Shown: in pieces, positions 1-8,465 of the stretch
Layout: each line of letters begins with the position of its first letter
Position numbering within the stretch: position 1 is the stretch's first letter
The notes under the pieces: generated by a model
Seen by the model: only the letters and a program-made list of their open reading frames with translations
Databases searched by the model: none
What the model was told of the DNA's origin: nothing
NCBI GenBank assembly: GCA_013373175.1
Contig: JABXII010000005.1
Coordinates: forward strand, 62,001 to 126,000
DNA from: Campylobacteraceae bacterium
Lineage (GTDB): Bacteria; Campylobacterota; Campylobacteria; Campylobacterales; Arcobacteraceae
Direction of reading: 5' to 3'
Length of the DNA stretch: 64,000 bases
Position numbers and translations under genes: made by a program

Positions 1-169
1 TGCATCTAATGTAAATAATTTAGTTGGTTCATCTGTAGAACTTAGTAATACAGACTTAGGAGATGGTTTAGTTGATTTAATGGTATATCAAAGAGCATTT
101 GAGGCTAGTTCAAAATCAATTACAACATCCGATGAGTTTCTAAAAACAGCAATACAACTAAAGAAATAA
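1..169 (+). CDS. flgE: Flagellar hook protein FlgE, C-terminal end only
   Basis: Only the last 55 codons are in the window (reading frame from base 2, stop TAA at 167-169); the gene is cut by the window edge. The visible peptide contains the conserved C-terminal hook/rod signature, with the words LVDLMVYQRAFEAS and ITTSDEFL, which in flagellar axial proteins form the C-terminal helix of the D0 domain. It is very similar to the C-terminus of the next gene (LVNLMVFQRAFEAN, ITTSDQLL), so two hook-type paralogues lie in tandem. FlgE polymerises into the extracellular hook joining rod to filament. The family call is firm; which member (FlgE or another FlgE/F/G-like axial protein) is inferred from the neighbour. 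Confidence 0.75.
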   Translation, partial: ASNVNNLVGSSVELSNTDLGDGLVDLMVYQRAFEASSKSITTSDEFLKTAIQLKK

Positions 170-178
170 TTTCTTTAG
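158..178 (+). terminator. Palindrome over the flgE stop codon, possible weak terminator
   Basis: A perfect 10-base inverted repeat (CTAAAGAAAT / ATTTCTTTAG around a single A at 168) overlaps the flgE stop codon and is followed by a T-rich but mixed stretch. It could be a weak intrinsic terminator or only an mRNA end structure; the stem is AT-rich. Confidence 0.3.
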
Positions 179-187
179 TTTGTGTTT

Positions 188-220
188 AAATATCAGTGCT
201 TAATTTAAGCATTAATATTT
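188..220 (+). repeat. Imperfect inverted repeat between the two hook genes
   Basis: Arms 188-202 and 206-220 match at 13 of 15 positions around a 3-base loop, with the core TGCTTAATTTAAGCA. There is no T-tract after it. It lies 42 bases before the next start codon, so it could be an operator or an RNA hairpin in the leader of the second hook gene. Confidence 0.35.
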
Positions 221-261
221 GAACATGAGAGTGTTTAAAAATTTATCTAAAAGGATAAATC

Positions 262-3195
262 ATGATCGGAGCATTATGGACAGGAATTTCAGGACTTGCG
301 TCTCATCAAGCGGCGCTTGATAATGAATCACATAATATCGCGAATGTTAATACAATAGGTTATAAATCTTCAAGAATCTCTTTTGCAGATCAAATGTATC
401 AAGATAGAATTGGTAAAGGTTCTAAAATACTTGATGCTGAGAAACTTTATGTACAGGGTAACTTAAAACTTACTGGAGTTGATTATGATATGGCTCTTAG
501 TGGAGATGGTTTTTTTACTGTAAAAAATACTACTTCTAGTGGTAGTGGAGAAAACTATTATACTCGTGCTGGTAACTTCAGAATGGGTGATAATGGTACA
601 CTTCAAGATGCTGCAGGAAATGAAGTTCAAGGATGGGCTATGAGAGCCATTGATCCAAATAAAGATGTAGTATCAACAGATCCAAATAATAAAACTTTCA
701 CTAGTGATTATAATAAACTTTTAACATCAAAAGTAATTAAGTATTCAGATTATATTGAGACAGTTACTGCAAAAGCAACTGATTATAATCAAAGTGCAAA
801 AGCAGACTCATCTACTATTTATGAAGGAGCAGGTGGAAAAAGTAAAGCAGCAAAAATTTCTGATGTAGAAACTTTAGTTGCAAATTATGCTTCATGGCTT
901 CAAAAACTTGCAGATAATCCTGATGGAGGAAGTGCAAGTTCTATTGCACAGATTTCTCAAGTAAACTTTAAGTCAGGTTCTGATGGACTTATCTCAAAAG
1001 AAGGGGATCAAGTATATGTATATATAGATGGGAAGAAAAAATCTCAAAACTATATCTCAACTTCAGCATCTCAAGACTTTATAGATAGTTTAAAAACGGG
1101 GAAAGCTTCAGTTACAGGTAATAATACATCAACAGTAACTTATTCTGTAGATAGCCCAACTAATAATACAAGATATGAAATTGAAATAAATGGAACAACT
1201 GTATATTATGAGAGTGATAATGATGCAACTACAGATGAAATTAGAAATGGACTTAAACTTGCAATAGAAGGAGAAAGTACACTTACAGGTTATACTGTAA
1301 ATATGCCTGCTGCACCTGATAAAACAATTACTATCTCTCATGCCGATCCAATAGAAGTTTCTGAAAGAACTTTTGATAGCATTGTTCCTCTTGATTTAGA
1401 TGTAGCTGCAAGTAGAGTTGCAACATATAGAGCCTTAGCTGATCAAATTTCAGAAATTCAAGGTCTTAGAGCTACTATGGTTAGTGAAAGGAACTCAACT
1501 ACTGGAAATAATGATGTTTTAGAAGATAGTGATAATTTTAATTTATCAACATCTAATCTTGATATGATGAAAGGGATTATTCAAATTAAATCTCTAATTC
1601 CAGGGGTAGCATTTGATATTTCTGAAGTAGGAGAAGTATCTGGTTCAAATACTGTAGCAGGTGATTTCCAAACTACAACTATAGCTTCTGCTGGTGAAGG
1701 TGTTGGAGCACTTGAAAGTGCAAGAGATGCTCTAGCAAGAGCAATTACAGGAAATCAAAGGGATGTATATACTACAGCTGATTTAAAATTAGATGTACCT
1801 AATATTAAAAATGATTTTACTTATTCAATTTCAATTTTTGATAAAGAACTAGATAAAATTATTCCTGTACCAAATGATAATGGAACACCTCCCCAGGCTA
1901 CAAATATTAGTATTGCAGATGTTGATAGTGTTCAAGATTTTGTAGATAAATTTAATGCACAAGCAGCTATGTCAACGCCTATATTATCTGATTATGTACA
2001 AGCAGTTAATATTAATGGGAATGTAGTTATTCAAACATTAGATGATAATTATGATGTAGAGTTTAGTGGGAATTTAAAAGGTGCAGTGCCATTCTATTTA
2101 GATCAAACTTCAGGAATTAGTAACTCTCATACAGCTCCTGCCGCAGTAACTTCTACTATTGATACAGCAACATTAACTTTCCCAGGTACATTTACATATA
2201 ATTATAGTGGGTCAAGTGGTTCTAATACTATTACTCTAACAGGAGTAACAGATATCAATGATTTAGCTACAAAATTACAAGCAGATCCAAATATTGATAC
2301 TGTTACAACTTCGGGAACAGATATAGCAATTACTTTTGCAGATAAAACAATGGATATAACTGCTTCATCATTAGACGATTCGGATGGTGGTACTGGAACT
2401 GTAAATGATGCGGGACTTCCTCTAACTCACACAGGTGGAACAACGTCTTCTGATATAAATACAACTACCTTAACATTCCCTACAACAGAAAATTTTGTAT
2501 TCTATTATGAGCAAGCAGATGGTACAAAAAGTAGTATTGATATTCCAGCTGGAACAGCAGATGGAACAGCAATGGCTGCCTTAATTCAAGCAGATTCAAA
2601 TATTGCAACAGCTAACTTTGCAGCAGGAACAATAACAGTAACTCCTACAAATCAGGATTATGCCTTTACTTCTACAACATTAATCTCTGATGCTGCAACA
2701 TCAATGTTACCTCTTGATAAAAATAATGATTATAGTGGTAGACAAGGTGCAGGTGCAGAGTTTATTGAGTTAGTTAATACAATTGACCAAACAACAACTC
2801 AAAGTTCACTTCAGCTTAAACTTGATACTCTAGGTATCTCTGATTCAGCTTTTGGAGAATTTTCAGTAGATAGTACGGGACTTATTACAATGAAACAAGA
2901 TGGTGCAGAGTTTGCAATTGGTCAAGTTTCAATCGCACTGTTTAACAATACAAGAGGTTTAAATCCAAGTGGAGATAACCTTTTAGCTAAAACTAATGAG
3001 TCTGGTGAACCAATCTATAACTTAAATAATGATAAAACTGCTAAAATTGAAGGTAAAACTTTAGAGCTTTCAACAGCAGACTTATCTGAAAGTTTAGTTA
3101 ATCTAATGGTATTCCAAAGAGCATTCGAAGCAAATGCTAAATCGATTACTACATCAGATCAATTACTAAACACATTAATCAATCTAAAAAGATAA
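262..3195 (+). CDS. flgE: Large FlgE-like flagellar hook protein (second hook paralogue)
   Basis: This 977-residue axial protein of the flagellum is predicted to be exported by the flagellar type III system. The N-terminus (residues 1-35, with ALWTGISGLASHQAALDNES and then NIANVNTIGYK) is the rod/hook N-terminal signature. The FlaE-type region follows near residues 70-110 (MALSGDGFFTV, YTRAGNF). The last 45 residues are the hook C-terminal domain (LVNLMVFQRAFEAN). At 977 residues it is longer than most FlgE proteins; the extra length is a surface-exposed Thr/Ser/Asp-rich middle that contains two related segments, at about residues 630-705 and 729-807. There is a good AAAGGA ribosome site before the ATG. 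Family membership is clear; whether it or the upstream copy is the main hook subunit cannot be told from sequence. Confidence 0.88.
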   Translation: MIGALWTGISGLASHQAALDNESHNIANVNTIGYKSSRISFADQMYQDRIGKGSKILDAEKLYVQGNLKLTGVDYDMALSGDGFFTVKNTTSSGSGENYYTRAGNFRMGDNGTLQDAAGNEVQGWAMRAIDPNKDVVSTDPNNKTFTSDYNKLLTSKVIKYSDYIETVTAKATDYNQSAKADSSTIYEGAGGKSKAAKISDVETLVANYASWLQKLADNPDGGSASSIAQISQVNFKSGSDGLISKEGDQVYVYIDGKKKSQNYISTSASQDFIDSLKTGKASVTGNNTSTVTYSVDSPTNNTRYEIEINGTTVYYESDNDATTDEIRNGLKLAIEGESTLTGYTVNMPAAPDKTITISHADPIEVSERTFDSIVPLDLDVAASRVATYRALADQISEIQGLRATMVSERNSTTGNNDVLEDSDNFNLSTSNLDMMKGIIQIKSLIPGVAFDISEVGEVSGSNTVAGDFQTTTIASAGEGVGALESARDALARAITGNQRDVYTTADLKLDVPNIKNDFTYSISIFDKELDKIIPVPNDNGTPPQATNISIADVDSVQDFVDKFNAQAAMSTPILSDYVQAVNINGNVVIQTLDDNYDVEFSGNLKGAVPFYLDQTSGISNSHTAPAAVTSTIDTATLTFPGTFTYNYSGSSGSNTITLTGVTDINDLATKLQADPNIDTVTTSGTDIAITFADKTMDITASSLDDSDGGTGTVNDAGLPLTHTGGTTSSDINTTTLTFPTTENFVFYYEQADGTKSSIDIPAGTADGTAMAALIQADSNIATANFAAGTITVTPTNQDYAFTSTTLISDAATSMLPLDKNNDYSGRQGAGAEFIELVNTIDQTTTQSSLQLKLDTLGISDSAFGEFSVDSTGLITMKQDGAEFAIGQVSIALFNNTRGLNPSGDNLLAKTNESGEPIYNLNNDKTAKIEGKTLELSTADLSESLVNLMVFQRAFEANAKSITTSDQLLNTLINLKR

Positions 3196-3200
3196 TATTT

Positions 3201-3224
3201 TAAGAAGGCTTTTTAGCCTTCTTA
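3201..3224 (+). terminator. Strong hairpin after the large hook gene
   Basis: A perfect 10-bp stem (TAAGAAGGCT / AGCCTTCTTA) with a TTTT loop begins 5 bases after the hook gene stop. No U-tract follows, and the next gene starts 20 bases downstream. It may be a partial terminator or an mRNA-stabilising hairpin that lowers read-through from the abundant hook transcript. Confidence 0.5.
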
Positions 3225-3243
3225 ATAGACTAAAGAGGGGAAT

Positions 3244-3573
3244 TTGGATAATTTTTTATTAGTTACAATAATTGGGGTTTTACTTTTATACTTTTTTTCA
3301 AGTACAAATGTTCATAAGTCTTTATATAGAAAAGTAAATGAAGAAAAAAATATGGTAGAAGATGAAAATAAACGTCTACAAGAAATAATTGATAGATATG
3401 AAAAACAAGTGAAAGTAAGTTCAGGTACGCTAAAAAATTCTCAAGATTCTTTACAAGTTGCAAGGGATGATTTACAAAAACTAAGACTTGAAAATACTGA
3501 ATTAAAGCATCAAGTTGAAATCTTAGAAAAAAGAACAGAAGAACTTTATGCTCAAGTAAATACTATGGTTTAG
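3244..3573 (+). CDS. Small membrane-anchored coiled-coil protein, unknown function
   Basis: This 109-residue protein starts at TTG, chosen because AGAGG lies just upstream and the frame opens there. Residues 3-20 form one hydrophobic membrane segment (FLLVTIIGVLLLYFF). The remainder is charged and strongly helical, with Leu/Val heptads from about residue 30 to 105, a coiled coil probably in the cytoplasm. It lies between the large hook gene and the PflB-like TPR gene, whose start is 10 bases after its stop, so it is probably co-transcribed with flagellar genes. I do not recognise a named family. A role as a scaffold or motor-associated protein is only suggested by context. Confidence 0.6.
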   Translation: MDNFLLVTIIGVLLLYFFSSTNVHKSLYRKVNEEKNMVEDENKRLQEIIDRYEKQVKVSSGTLKNSQDSLQVARDDLQKLRLENTELKHQVEILEKRTEELYAQVNTMV

Positions 3574-3583
3574 GACAACTTTT

Positions 3584-5581
3584 TTGAAAAAGATATATAG
3601 TTTATTATTTATTATACTTATTTTGCCAGTTGTATCTTTTTCAAATGAGGGTAAGATTGACTCCCAACCAGAAATACTTTTTAAGTATGATAAATTAAAA
3701 GAAAATCAAGAAAAGTTTAGACTACAAGTAGAGTTTAATAAAGCTATTTTATTACTTGAAAAAGGTGAATATAAAAAAGCAATAGAAAGCTTTAAAGTCA
3801 CTTCTGAACTACTTAAGGTACCATCTTTTTTAAATATTGGAATAGCATATTATAAATTAGGGCAAACTGATAATGCTTTACTTTATTTAAATAATATTTA
3901 TGACTACACAGAAGCTATTTATTCAGATACATACTCATATATCTCAGCAAGTTATTATTTATATTTAATAAAAAAAGAAAGAAAATATCTAGAGACAATT
4001 GTTAATATTACAAAGAAATTTAAGAATTTAACAGAACATTCAAAACGATTAGTTGTAGATACTTTTGTTTTATTAAAAAATTATGAATTAGCTTTAAAAA
4101 TATTGGAAACTATGGAGTTTCCAATGAATATGAAAAAAGCCTTACTTCATCTAAAATTAAAAGATTATGATAAAGCTGAAAGATATCTACAAAGGGCAAA
4201 AGAAGAAACTTTTAATCAAGATAGAGTTAATTTAATTATTTGGTTAATGATTTATAGAGATTTAAAAGCAAATGATATTCAAAAATTATTAGATAGATTA
4301 AAAGATTTAGAAAAAGTAAAAGATAATTTTAAAGTAAATCAAGAATATCCATTAAAAATATTTTTCAATAAAGCAAAATATACGCCAAAAGAGTATTTAA
4401 AGTTTGTTACAAAATTTGATAAAGATAGAAAAATTGATTTTCTATTTTATTTTGCACCATTTGTCTTTTCTGACAAACAAGAGATTCTTTATGATATTTC
4501 AAAGGGATTTATTTTTAATAATGAACAAAATGTAGAAAGCTTGGAAGATATGGTCAAGTTTAATGCAAAGTTTATTGAAGTAATTAAAGAAGACCCAATT
4601 ATTAGAGTAAGTAAAATGCGATCATTTTTAAAAGAAGATTCTAATTCATATATTTATTATAATTTGGCTCTTTGTTATGCACAAATTAGTGACTTCCATA
4701 ATGCTTATAAGTATTTTTCAAAAGCTTATAAATTAAATCCTGGTAATAAGTTATATTCTGTAATGACTCTAATTAGTGCCGATAAAATAAATAAAGATAT
4801 TAAAGATAAAGAATACATTATTCAAAATATTAAATCAAAAAATGGTATGTACAAATATTTTGGGCAAACTATATATAAAGAGTATGTTGAATCAAAATTT
4901 AATGTTGTTTTTGATCCTTTAACATATAGCAAAACAATTTTTTATAAAGCTTTAGATTATTTAGATAAATTAGCTAATAATAAAGTTACTTTAGAGCATC
5001 CTTTATTTACTGAACATTACAAAGATCCATTAGTATATTTAATGAAATCAACAATTAGAAGAGAAGGGGAAAATGATTATAATTATTTTGCTAGACTTCA
5101 AGATAAAACCCCATTAAATATTAATAATAACTTCTTAGAAGGTCCTTTAGTTATTACTAAATATTATATAGATTTACTAAAAGCAATTGGACTTTTCCAA
5201 AAAGCTGACTTATCTTTAAGTGCTGATGAAACACCGTCATATTTAAGAACAAAAGCTTTAAGAGAGTTACATAATGGTAATCCTAAAAAGAGTTTAGAAA
5301 TTTTATTTAACCTTCAAAAAAAGTATAAATTAGAAGATAAATATACTATGTATTTAATAGTTGCTTCACAATTAGAAGATAAAAAATACAATGAAGCTTT
5401 ACTTCAAATATCTCTTATAAAAGCAATTTTAAAAGACCCTGGAGCAGACTTTTTAACAGGGGTACAACTTGTCCAAGATTTAAAGTTAAATAGTGCCTCT
5501 CAATATTTTGTACAACCCTATAAAGACTCTTTTATTGACTTTAAACTTCTTAACTTTGACTCTCTTTTAGAGACAATGTAA
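3584..5581 (+). CDS. Secreted TPR protein, PflB-like motor protein candidate
   Basis: This 665-residue protein starts at TTG (AGGA eight bases upstream). An N-terminal hydrophobic segment of about 20 residues looks like a signal peptide or membrane anchor. The rest is helical with tetratricopeptide-type repeats: NKAILLLEKGEYKKAIESFK near 50, a SFLNIGIAYYKLGQTDNALLY-like unit near 83, and a clear unit near residue 365 (YYNLALCYAQISDFHNAYKY) followed by KLNPGNKLY. In Campylobacter and Helicobacter the TPR proteins PflA and PflB form the medial periplasmic disk that holds the stators at wide radius. The position in the flagellar cluster just ahead of fliY-motA-motB, the length and the fold fit a PflB role, but this is inference; the TPR fold itself is well supported. 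Confidence 0.6.
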   Translation: MKKIYSLLFIILILPVVSFSNEGKIDSQPEILFKYDKLKENQEKFRLQVEFNKAILLLEKGEYKKAIESFKVTSELLKVPSFLNIGIAYYKLGQTDNALLYLNNIYDYTEAIYSDTYSYISASYYLYLIKKERKYLETIVNITKKFKNLTEHSKRLVVDTFVLLKNYELALKILETMEFPMNMKKALLHLKLKDYDKAERYLQRAKEETFNQDRVNLIIWLMIYRDLKANDIQKLLDRLKDLEKVKDNFKVNQEYPLKIFFNKAKYTPKEYLKFVTKFDKDRKIDFLFYFAPFVFSDKQEILYDISKGFIFNNEQNVESLEDMVKFNAKFIEVIKEDPIIRVSKMRSFLKEDSNSYIYYNLALCYAQISDFHNAYKYFSKAYKLNPGNKLYSVMTLISADKINKDIKDKEYIIQNIKSKNGMYKYFGQTIYKEYVESKFNVVFDPLTYSKTIFYKALDYLDKLANNKVTLEHPLFTEHYKDPLVYLMKSTIRREGENDYNYFARLQDKTPLNINNNFLEGPLVITKYYIDLLKAIGLFQKADLSLSADETPSYLRTKALRELHNGNPKKSLEILFNLQKKYKLEDKYTMYLIVASQLEDKKYNEALLQISLIKAILKDPGADFLTGVQLVQDLKLNSASQYFVQPYKDSFIDFKLLNFDSLLETM

Positions 5582-5616
5582 AAATAATATAATTCCCCAC
5601 GTTTTTCCAGTATTAT

Positions 5617-5675
5617 TCATCAAATTTAATATTTTTTTGATATAATAAATATAATTCTGTACTTTTCAAGGAGGT
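5617..5675 (+). promoter_or_regulatory. Probable promoter and strong ribosome site for the FlaG-like/fliY/mot genes
   Basis: The gap between the TPR gene and the FlaG-like gene is very AT-rich. An ATCAAA...TTTTTTTGAT inverted repeat at 5619-5641 could terminate upstream transcription. It is followed by TATAAT-type -10 candidates at 5641-5646 and 5649-5654, and then by an AAGGAGG ribosome site at 5669-5675. The layout fits a sigma-70 promoter starting a new transcript that runs into fliY, motA and motB. Confidence 0.4.
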
Positions 5676-5679
5676 TCTT

Positions 5680-5988
5680 ATGGAACTAGGAAGAATTGCT
5701 GAAATTGATAATGCACAAGTTAACCATACAGAAAAGCTTAAATCTGTACAAGAAGTTGATGAGAAGCACAAGTCTATTCAGGATGACCAGTACAAAAAAG
5801 TACAAGGTTCATTACATGAAACAGAAAAAAATGAAGTTATACTAGATAATATAAAATTTGGTTATAACAAACAGTCTCAGGACTTTTTTGTAAAGGTTAC
5901 AAGGGGTGATGCTGAGTATAAATATCCTACTGAGGATATGATGAGAATAAAGGCTCATATGCTTGAGTTTTTAAATGAAGAAAAATAA
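5680..5988 (+). CDS. FlaG-like small flagellar protein
   Basis: This 102-residue protein has a charged, probably disordered first half (residues 1-55). The conserved-looking second half has the order of the FlaG domain: a phi-x-F-x-x-x-x-x-Q-x-FFVKV strand pair (residues 65-76) followed by a YKYPTEDMMRIKAHMLEFL helix. Typical FlaG proteins read FxVKVxDxxTGEVIRQIPPEEML at this place, so the match is by pattern and not by strict identity. FlaG proteins influence filament length. A strong AAGGAGG ribosome site precedes the ATG, and fliY begins 22 bases after the stop. It could instead be an unrelated small helical protein. Confidence 0.5.
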   Translation: MELGRIAEIDNAQVNHTEKLKSVQEVDEKHKSIQDDQYKKVQGSLHETEKNEVILDNIKFGYNKQSQDFFVKVTRGDAEYKYPTEDMMRIKAHMLEFLNEEK

Positions 5989-6010
5989 TATATAATCAAA
6001 GGGTTTATTT

Positions 6011-6922
6011 TTGGCATCTGATTTATCAAGTTTTTTAAAAGATGAACTAGCTAATACTTTAGAACAATTATTATCTAAAAGTACTACTGTTGATTCAGTA
6101 TCAGCATTAGACGTTAACAGTTTAGATGATTCTCAATGTATTGAGGTATCGGTTAAGTTTGAGTTTTCAACAATTAGTTCAACTTGGAAATTCTACATAC
6201 CTTCTTTAACTGCAACTAAATTTGAGTACTTTATGCTTGGTGGTATGGGTGACTTAAAAGAGCATATTGATGATGAAATTGCAGATGCAGTAAATGAAAT
6301 TATTTCAAATGTATGTGGTAGTTTATGTACATCTGTAAATGCACAAGGGTTCCCTGATGTAAGTTCAATTAAATCTGAGGTTCTAGATTTTTCAATAAAA
6401 TCATGTTCAGATATTGAGGATAATGATAGAACATATACTTTAGACTTAGCATTAGATGGTGAGAAGTTACCAATTTATTTATCATTAGATGAAATAATTT
6501 TGCCTTACTTATCATCTATAACAGGATATAATGACTCTGCAAATCATGAAGTCGTATCAAGTCCACAAAATACAGTTAGCAGTCCTTCTGTAACTGCTCC
6601 TCAACCTGCTATGAGTCCAAGTGTAAGTGCAATTAGCTCTTTATTATCAGAAGATTCAGCAGAAAATTTACAGCTTTTATTTAATATCAAACTAAAACTA
6701 AGTGTAAGACTTGGGACTAAAAATTTCTTATTAAAAGATATCTTAAGATGGGATATTGGTGAAATTATTGAGTTAGAACAAATGGTAAATGAGCCTTTAG
6801 ATATTTTAGTAAATGGTGTTAAAATTGGTGAAGGTGAAGCTGTTATTGTTGAAGGTAAATTTGGTCTAAAAATAAAAAATATCGGCGATGGTTCAACAAA
6901 ACTAAGTCAAATAGGAATATAG
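6011..6922 (+). CDS. fliY: Flagellar motor switch protein FliY/FliN
   Basis: This 303-residue protein has a two-part build. Residues about 60-160 resemble the CheC/FliY region: the acidic helix around GDLKEHIDDEIADAVNEII is followed by SNVCGSLCTSVNAQG. A Pro/Ser-rich linker spans about 175-210. The C-terminal 80 residues are a SpoA/FliN domain (LLFNIKLKLSVRLGTK, DILRWDIGEIIEL, PLDILVNGVKIGEGEAV, KFGLKIKNIG). FliY/FliN makes the distal C-ring that binds export components and supports switching. The start is TTG after AAAGGG. motA follows after three bases. The SpoA domain is clear; CheC-type phosphatase activity is not supported by motifs I can see. Confidence 0.85.
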   Translation: MASDLSSFLKDELANTLEQLLSKSTTVDSVSALDVNSLDDSQCIEVSVKFEFSTISSTWKFYIPSLTATKFEYFMLGGMGDLKEHIDDEIADAVNEIISNVCGSLCTSVNAQGFPDVSSIKSEVLDFSIKSCSDIEDNDRTYTLDLALDGEKLPIYLSLDEIILPYLSSITGYNDSANHEVVSSPQNTVSSPSVTAPQPAMSPSVSAISSLLSEDSAENLQLLFNIKLKLSVRLGTKNFLLKDILRWDIGEIIELEQMVNEPLDILVNGVKIGEGEAVIVEGKFGLKIKNIGDGSTKLSQIGI

Positions 6923-6925
6923 CAT

Positions 6926-7684
6926 ATGGATAAGAGTACTGCAGGTGGATTGGCTGGTGGTTGGGCCTTAGTTTCCCTGGCCATTATATTAGGTGGAGTT
7001 GGTTTTGGACCTTATATTGATGTACCTTCTGTAATTATTGTTATTGGGGGAACTTTAGCAGTAACTGCAGGACAGTTTGAAGCTGCAGATTTAAAAAGAA
7101 TTGTTCCTTCTATGAAAGTAGCATTTAATGAAGTAAAAGTTGAATCTTTACCTGAGTTAATTGAAAAGATTACATTTTATGCTACAGAAATTAAAAAGCA
7201 TGGTGTTATGCATATTGAGCAAAAAGTTTTAGAAGAAGATAATCCTTTTTTCAAAGAAGCTTTCCAATTATTAGTTGATGGTACAAAAGCAGAAACTTTA
7301 ACTCCTTTGTTAGAAACAAAATTAGAGTATATGGAAAAAAGACATACTACAATGCATAAATTATTTGCAAATGTAGGTGGAACAGCTGGTTCAATGGGGA
7401 TGATTGGTACTTTAGTAGGTCTTGTTGCAATGCTTGCCAACTTATCTGACCCTGCATCTGTTGGTCCTGCAATGGCAGTTGCCTTACTTACTACTATGTA
7501 TGGTGCCTTAATTGGTACTCTTTTTGCAGGGATAATGGAAAGTAAATTATCTCAAAAACATACAAAAGAAGTTGAATCTTGTGAAGTAATTATCTTAGGT
7601 GCAAGTATGATTGCAGCAGAAGAATCAATAGGTAATATTAAAATGCAACTAAATGCTATTTTAGTTGATGATGGGGAAGAATAA
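6926..7684 (+). CDS. motA: Flagellar motor stator protein MotA
   Basis: MotA is the proton- or sodium-channel stator subunit that pairs with MotB in the inner membrane. The 252-residue length is typical. Two membrane segments lie at about 10-50 (WALVSLAIILGGVGFGPYID, then VIIVIGGTLAVTAG). A cytoplasmic loop with charged helices spans about 60-145, and two further membrane segments at about 150-205 include GTAGSMGMIGTLVGLVAML and the conserved Pro-containing SDPASVGPAMAVALLTTMYG. motB begins five bases after the stop, the standard stator pair arrangement. Ion specificity cannot be read reliably from the sequence. Confidence 0.95.
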   Translation: MDKSTAGGLAGGWALVSLAIILGGVGFGPYIDVPSVIIVIGGTLAVTAGQFEAADLKRIVPSMKVAFNEVKVESLPELIEKITFYATEIKKHGVMHIEQKVLEEDNPFFKEAFQLLVDGTKAETLTPLLETKLEYMEKRHTTMHKLFANVGGTAGSMGMIGTLVGLVAMLANLSDPASVGPAMAVALLTTMYGALIGTLFAGIMESKLSQKHTKEVESCEVIILGASMIAAEESIGNIKMQLNAILVDDGEE

Positions 7685-7689
7685 AACTA

Positions 7690-8463
7690 ATGGCTGATAA
7701 AAAGTGTCCAGAATGTCCTAAATGCTTACCAGGTTGGCTTGTTCAATTTGGTGATTTAATGTCATTACTTTTAACTTTTTTTATTTTACTTTTATCTATG
7801 GCAGTAATGGATAAGAAAAAAGTAGAAGAGTATTTTGATATTATGAAAAAAGCGATGGGATTTATTGATGCTTCAACTGATGTTCAAACCCAATCAGATA
7901 AATACTCAACTGAAAGTAGTAACTCTTCAGATGATGATACAGATTCAAATGATGAATCTATGGAAGAAAGTATGCAAGAAGTTACAGAACTAGTAAATCA
8001 AATGAATGATATTAGTACTGTAGAAACAGAGCAGATTCAACTTGAAAAAGGACAAAATGAGTTTACTTTAGATATTCCTTCTACTATTATGTTTGAAGAA
8101 GGTCAGTATAATATTACAAATCCTAATTCAAAAAGATTTATAGCTAAAGTAGCAAGAGTTATTAGAACAATGCCACAAGCATTTAATATTGAGATTATAG
8201 GACATACAGCAACAAATGGTTTTCAAGATGAAAAAATTCCAAGAGACAATTGGGATTTATCAGCTTTAAGATCAATTTCAGTTGTTAAAGAGCTTATAAA
8301 AAATAGAATAGACCCAAGTTCATTAAAGGTATCGGCATACTCATCTTATCATCCTAAGAGTGAATTAGCCTCAGATAATAGAAGAGTTGAAATGAAATTT
8401 TTTGCAGACAATACAAATGACGATATATTGTCTGAAGAGAGTTTCTTTGATAGATTGGAGTAA
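7690..8463 (+). CDS. motB: Flagellar motor stator protein MotB
   Basis: This 257-residue stator subunit anchors MotA to peptidoglycan. A short Cys/Pro-rich N-terminus (KKCPECPKCLPGW) is followed by the single membrane helix around residues 15-37, VQFGDLMSLLLTFFILLLSM, which holds the ion-binding aspartate. A Ser/Asp-rich linker spans about 75-100. The C-terminal OmpA-like peptidoglycan-binding domain is at about 120-245 (FEEGQYNITN, FNIEIIGHTATNG, LSALRSISVVKELI, DNRRVEMKF). The four cysteines just before the helix are not typical of MotB and might bind metal. It ends two bases before flgJ. Confidence 0.93.
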   Translation: MADKKCPECPKCLPGWLVQFGDLMSLLLTFFILLLSMAVMDKKKVEEYFDIMKKAMGFIDASTDVQTQSDKYSTESSNSSDDDTDSNDESMEESMQEVTELVNQMNDISTVETEQIQLEKGQNEFTLDIPSTIMFEEGQYNITNPNSKRFIAKVARVIRTMPQAFNIEIIGHTATNGFQDEKIPRDNWDLSALRSISVVKELIKNRIDPSSLKVSAYSSYHPKSELASDNRRVEMKFFADNTNDDILSEESFFDRLE

Positions 8464-8465
8464 AA

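Noticed and set aside
3201-3224. Palindrome after the hook gene as an attachment site
   Set aside because: A simple hairpin with TTTT loop explains it; there is no integrase or direct repeat nearby.
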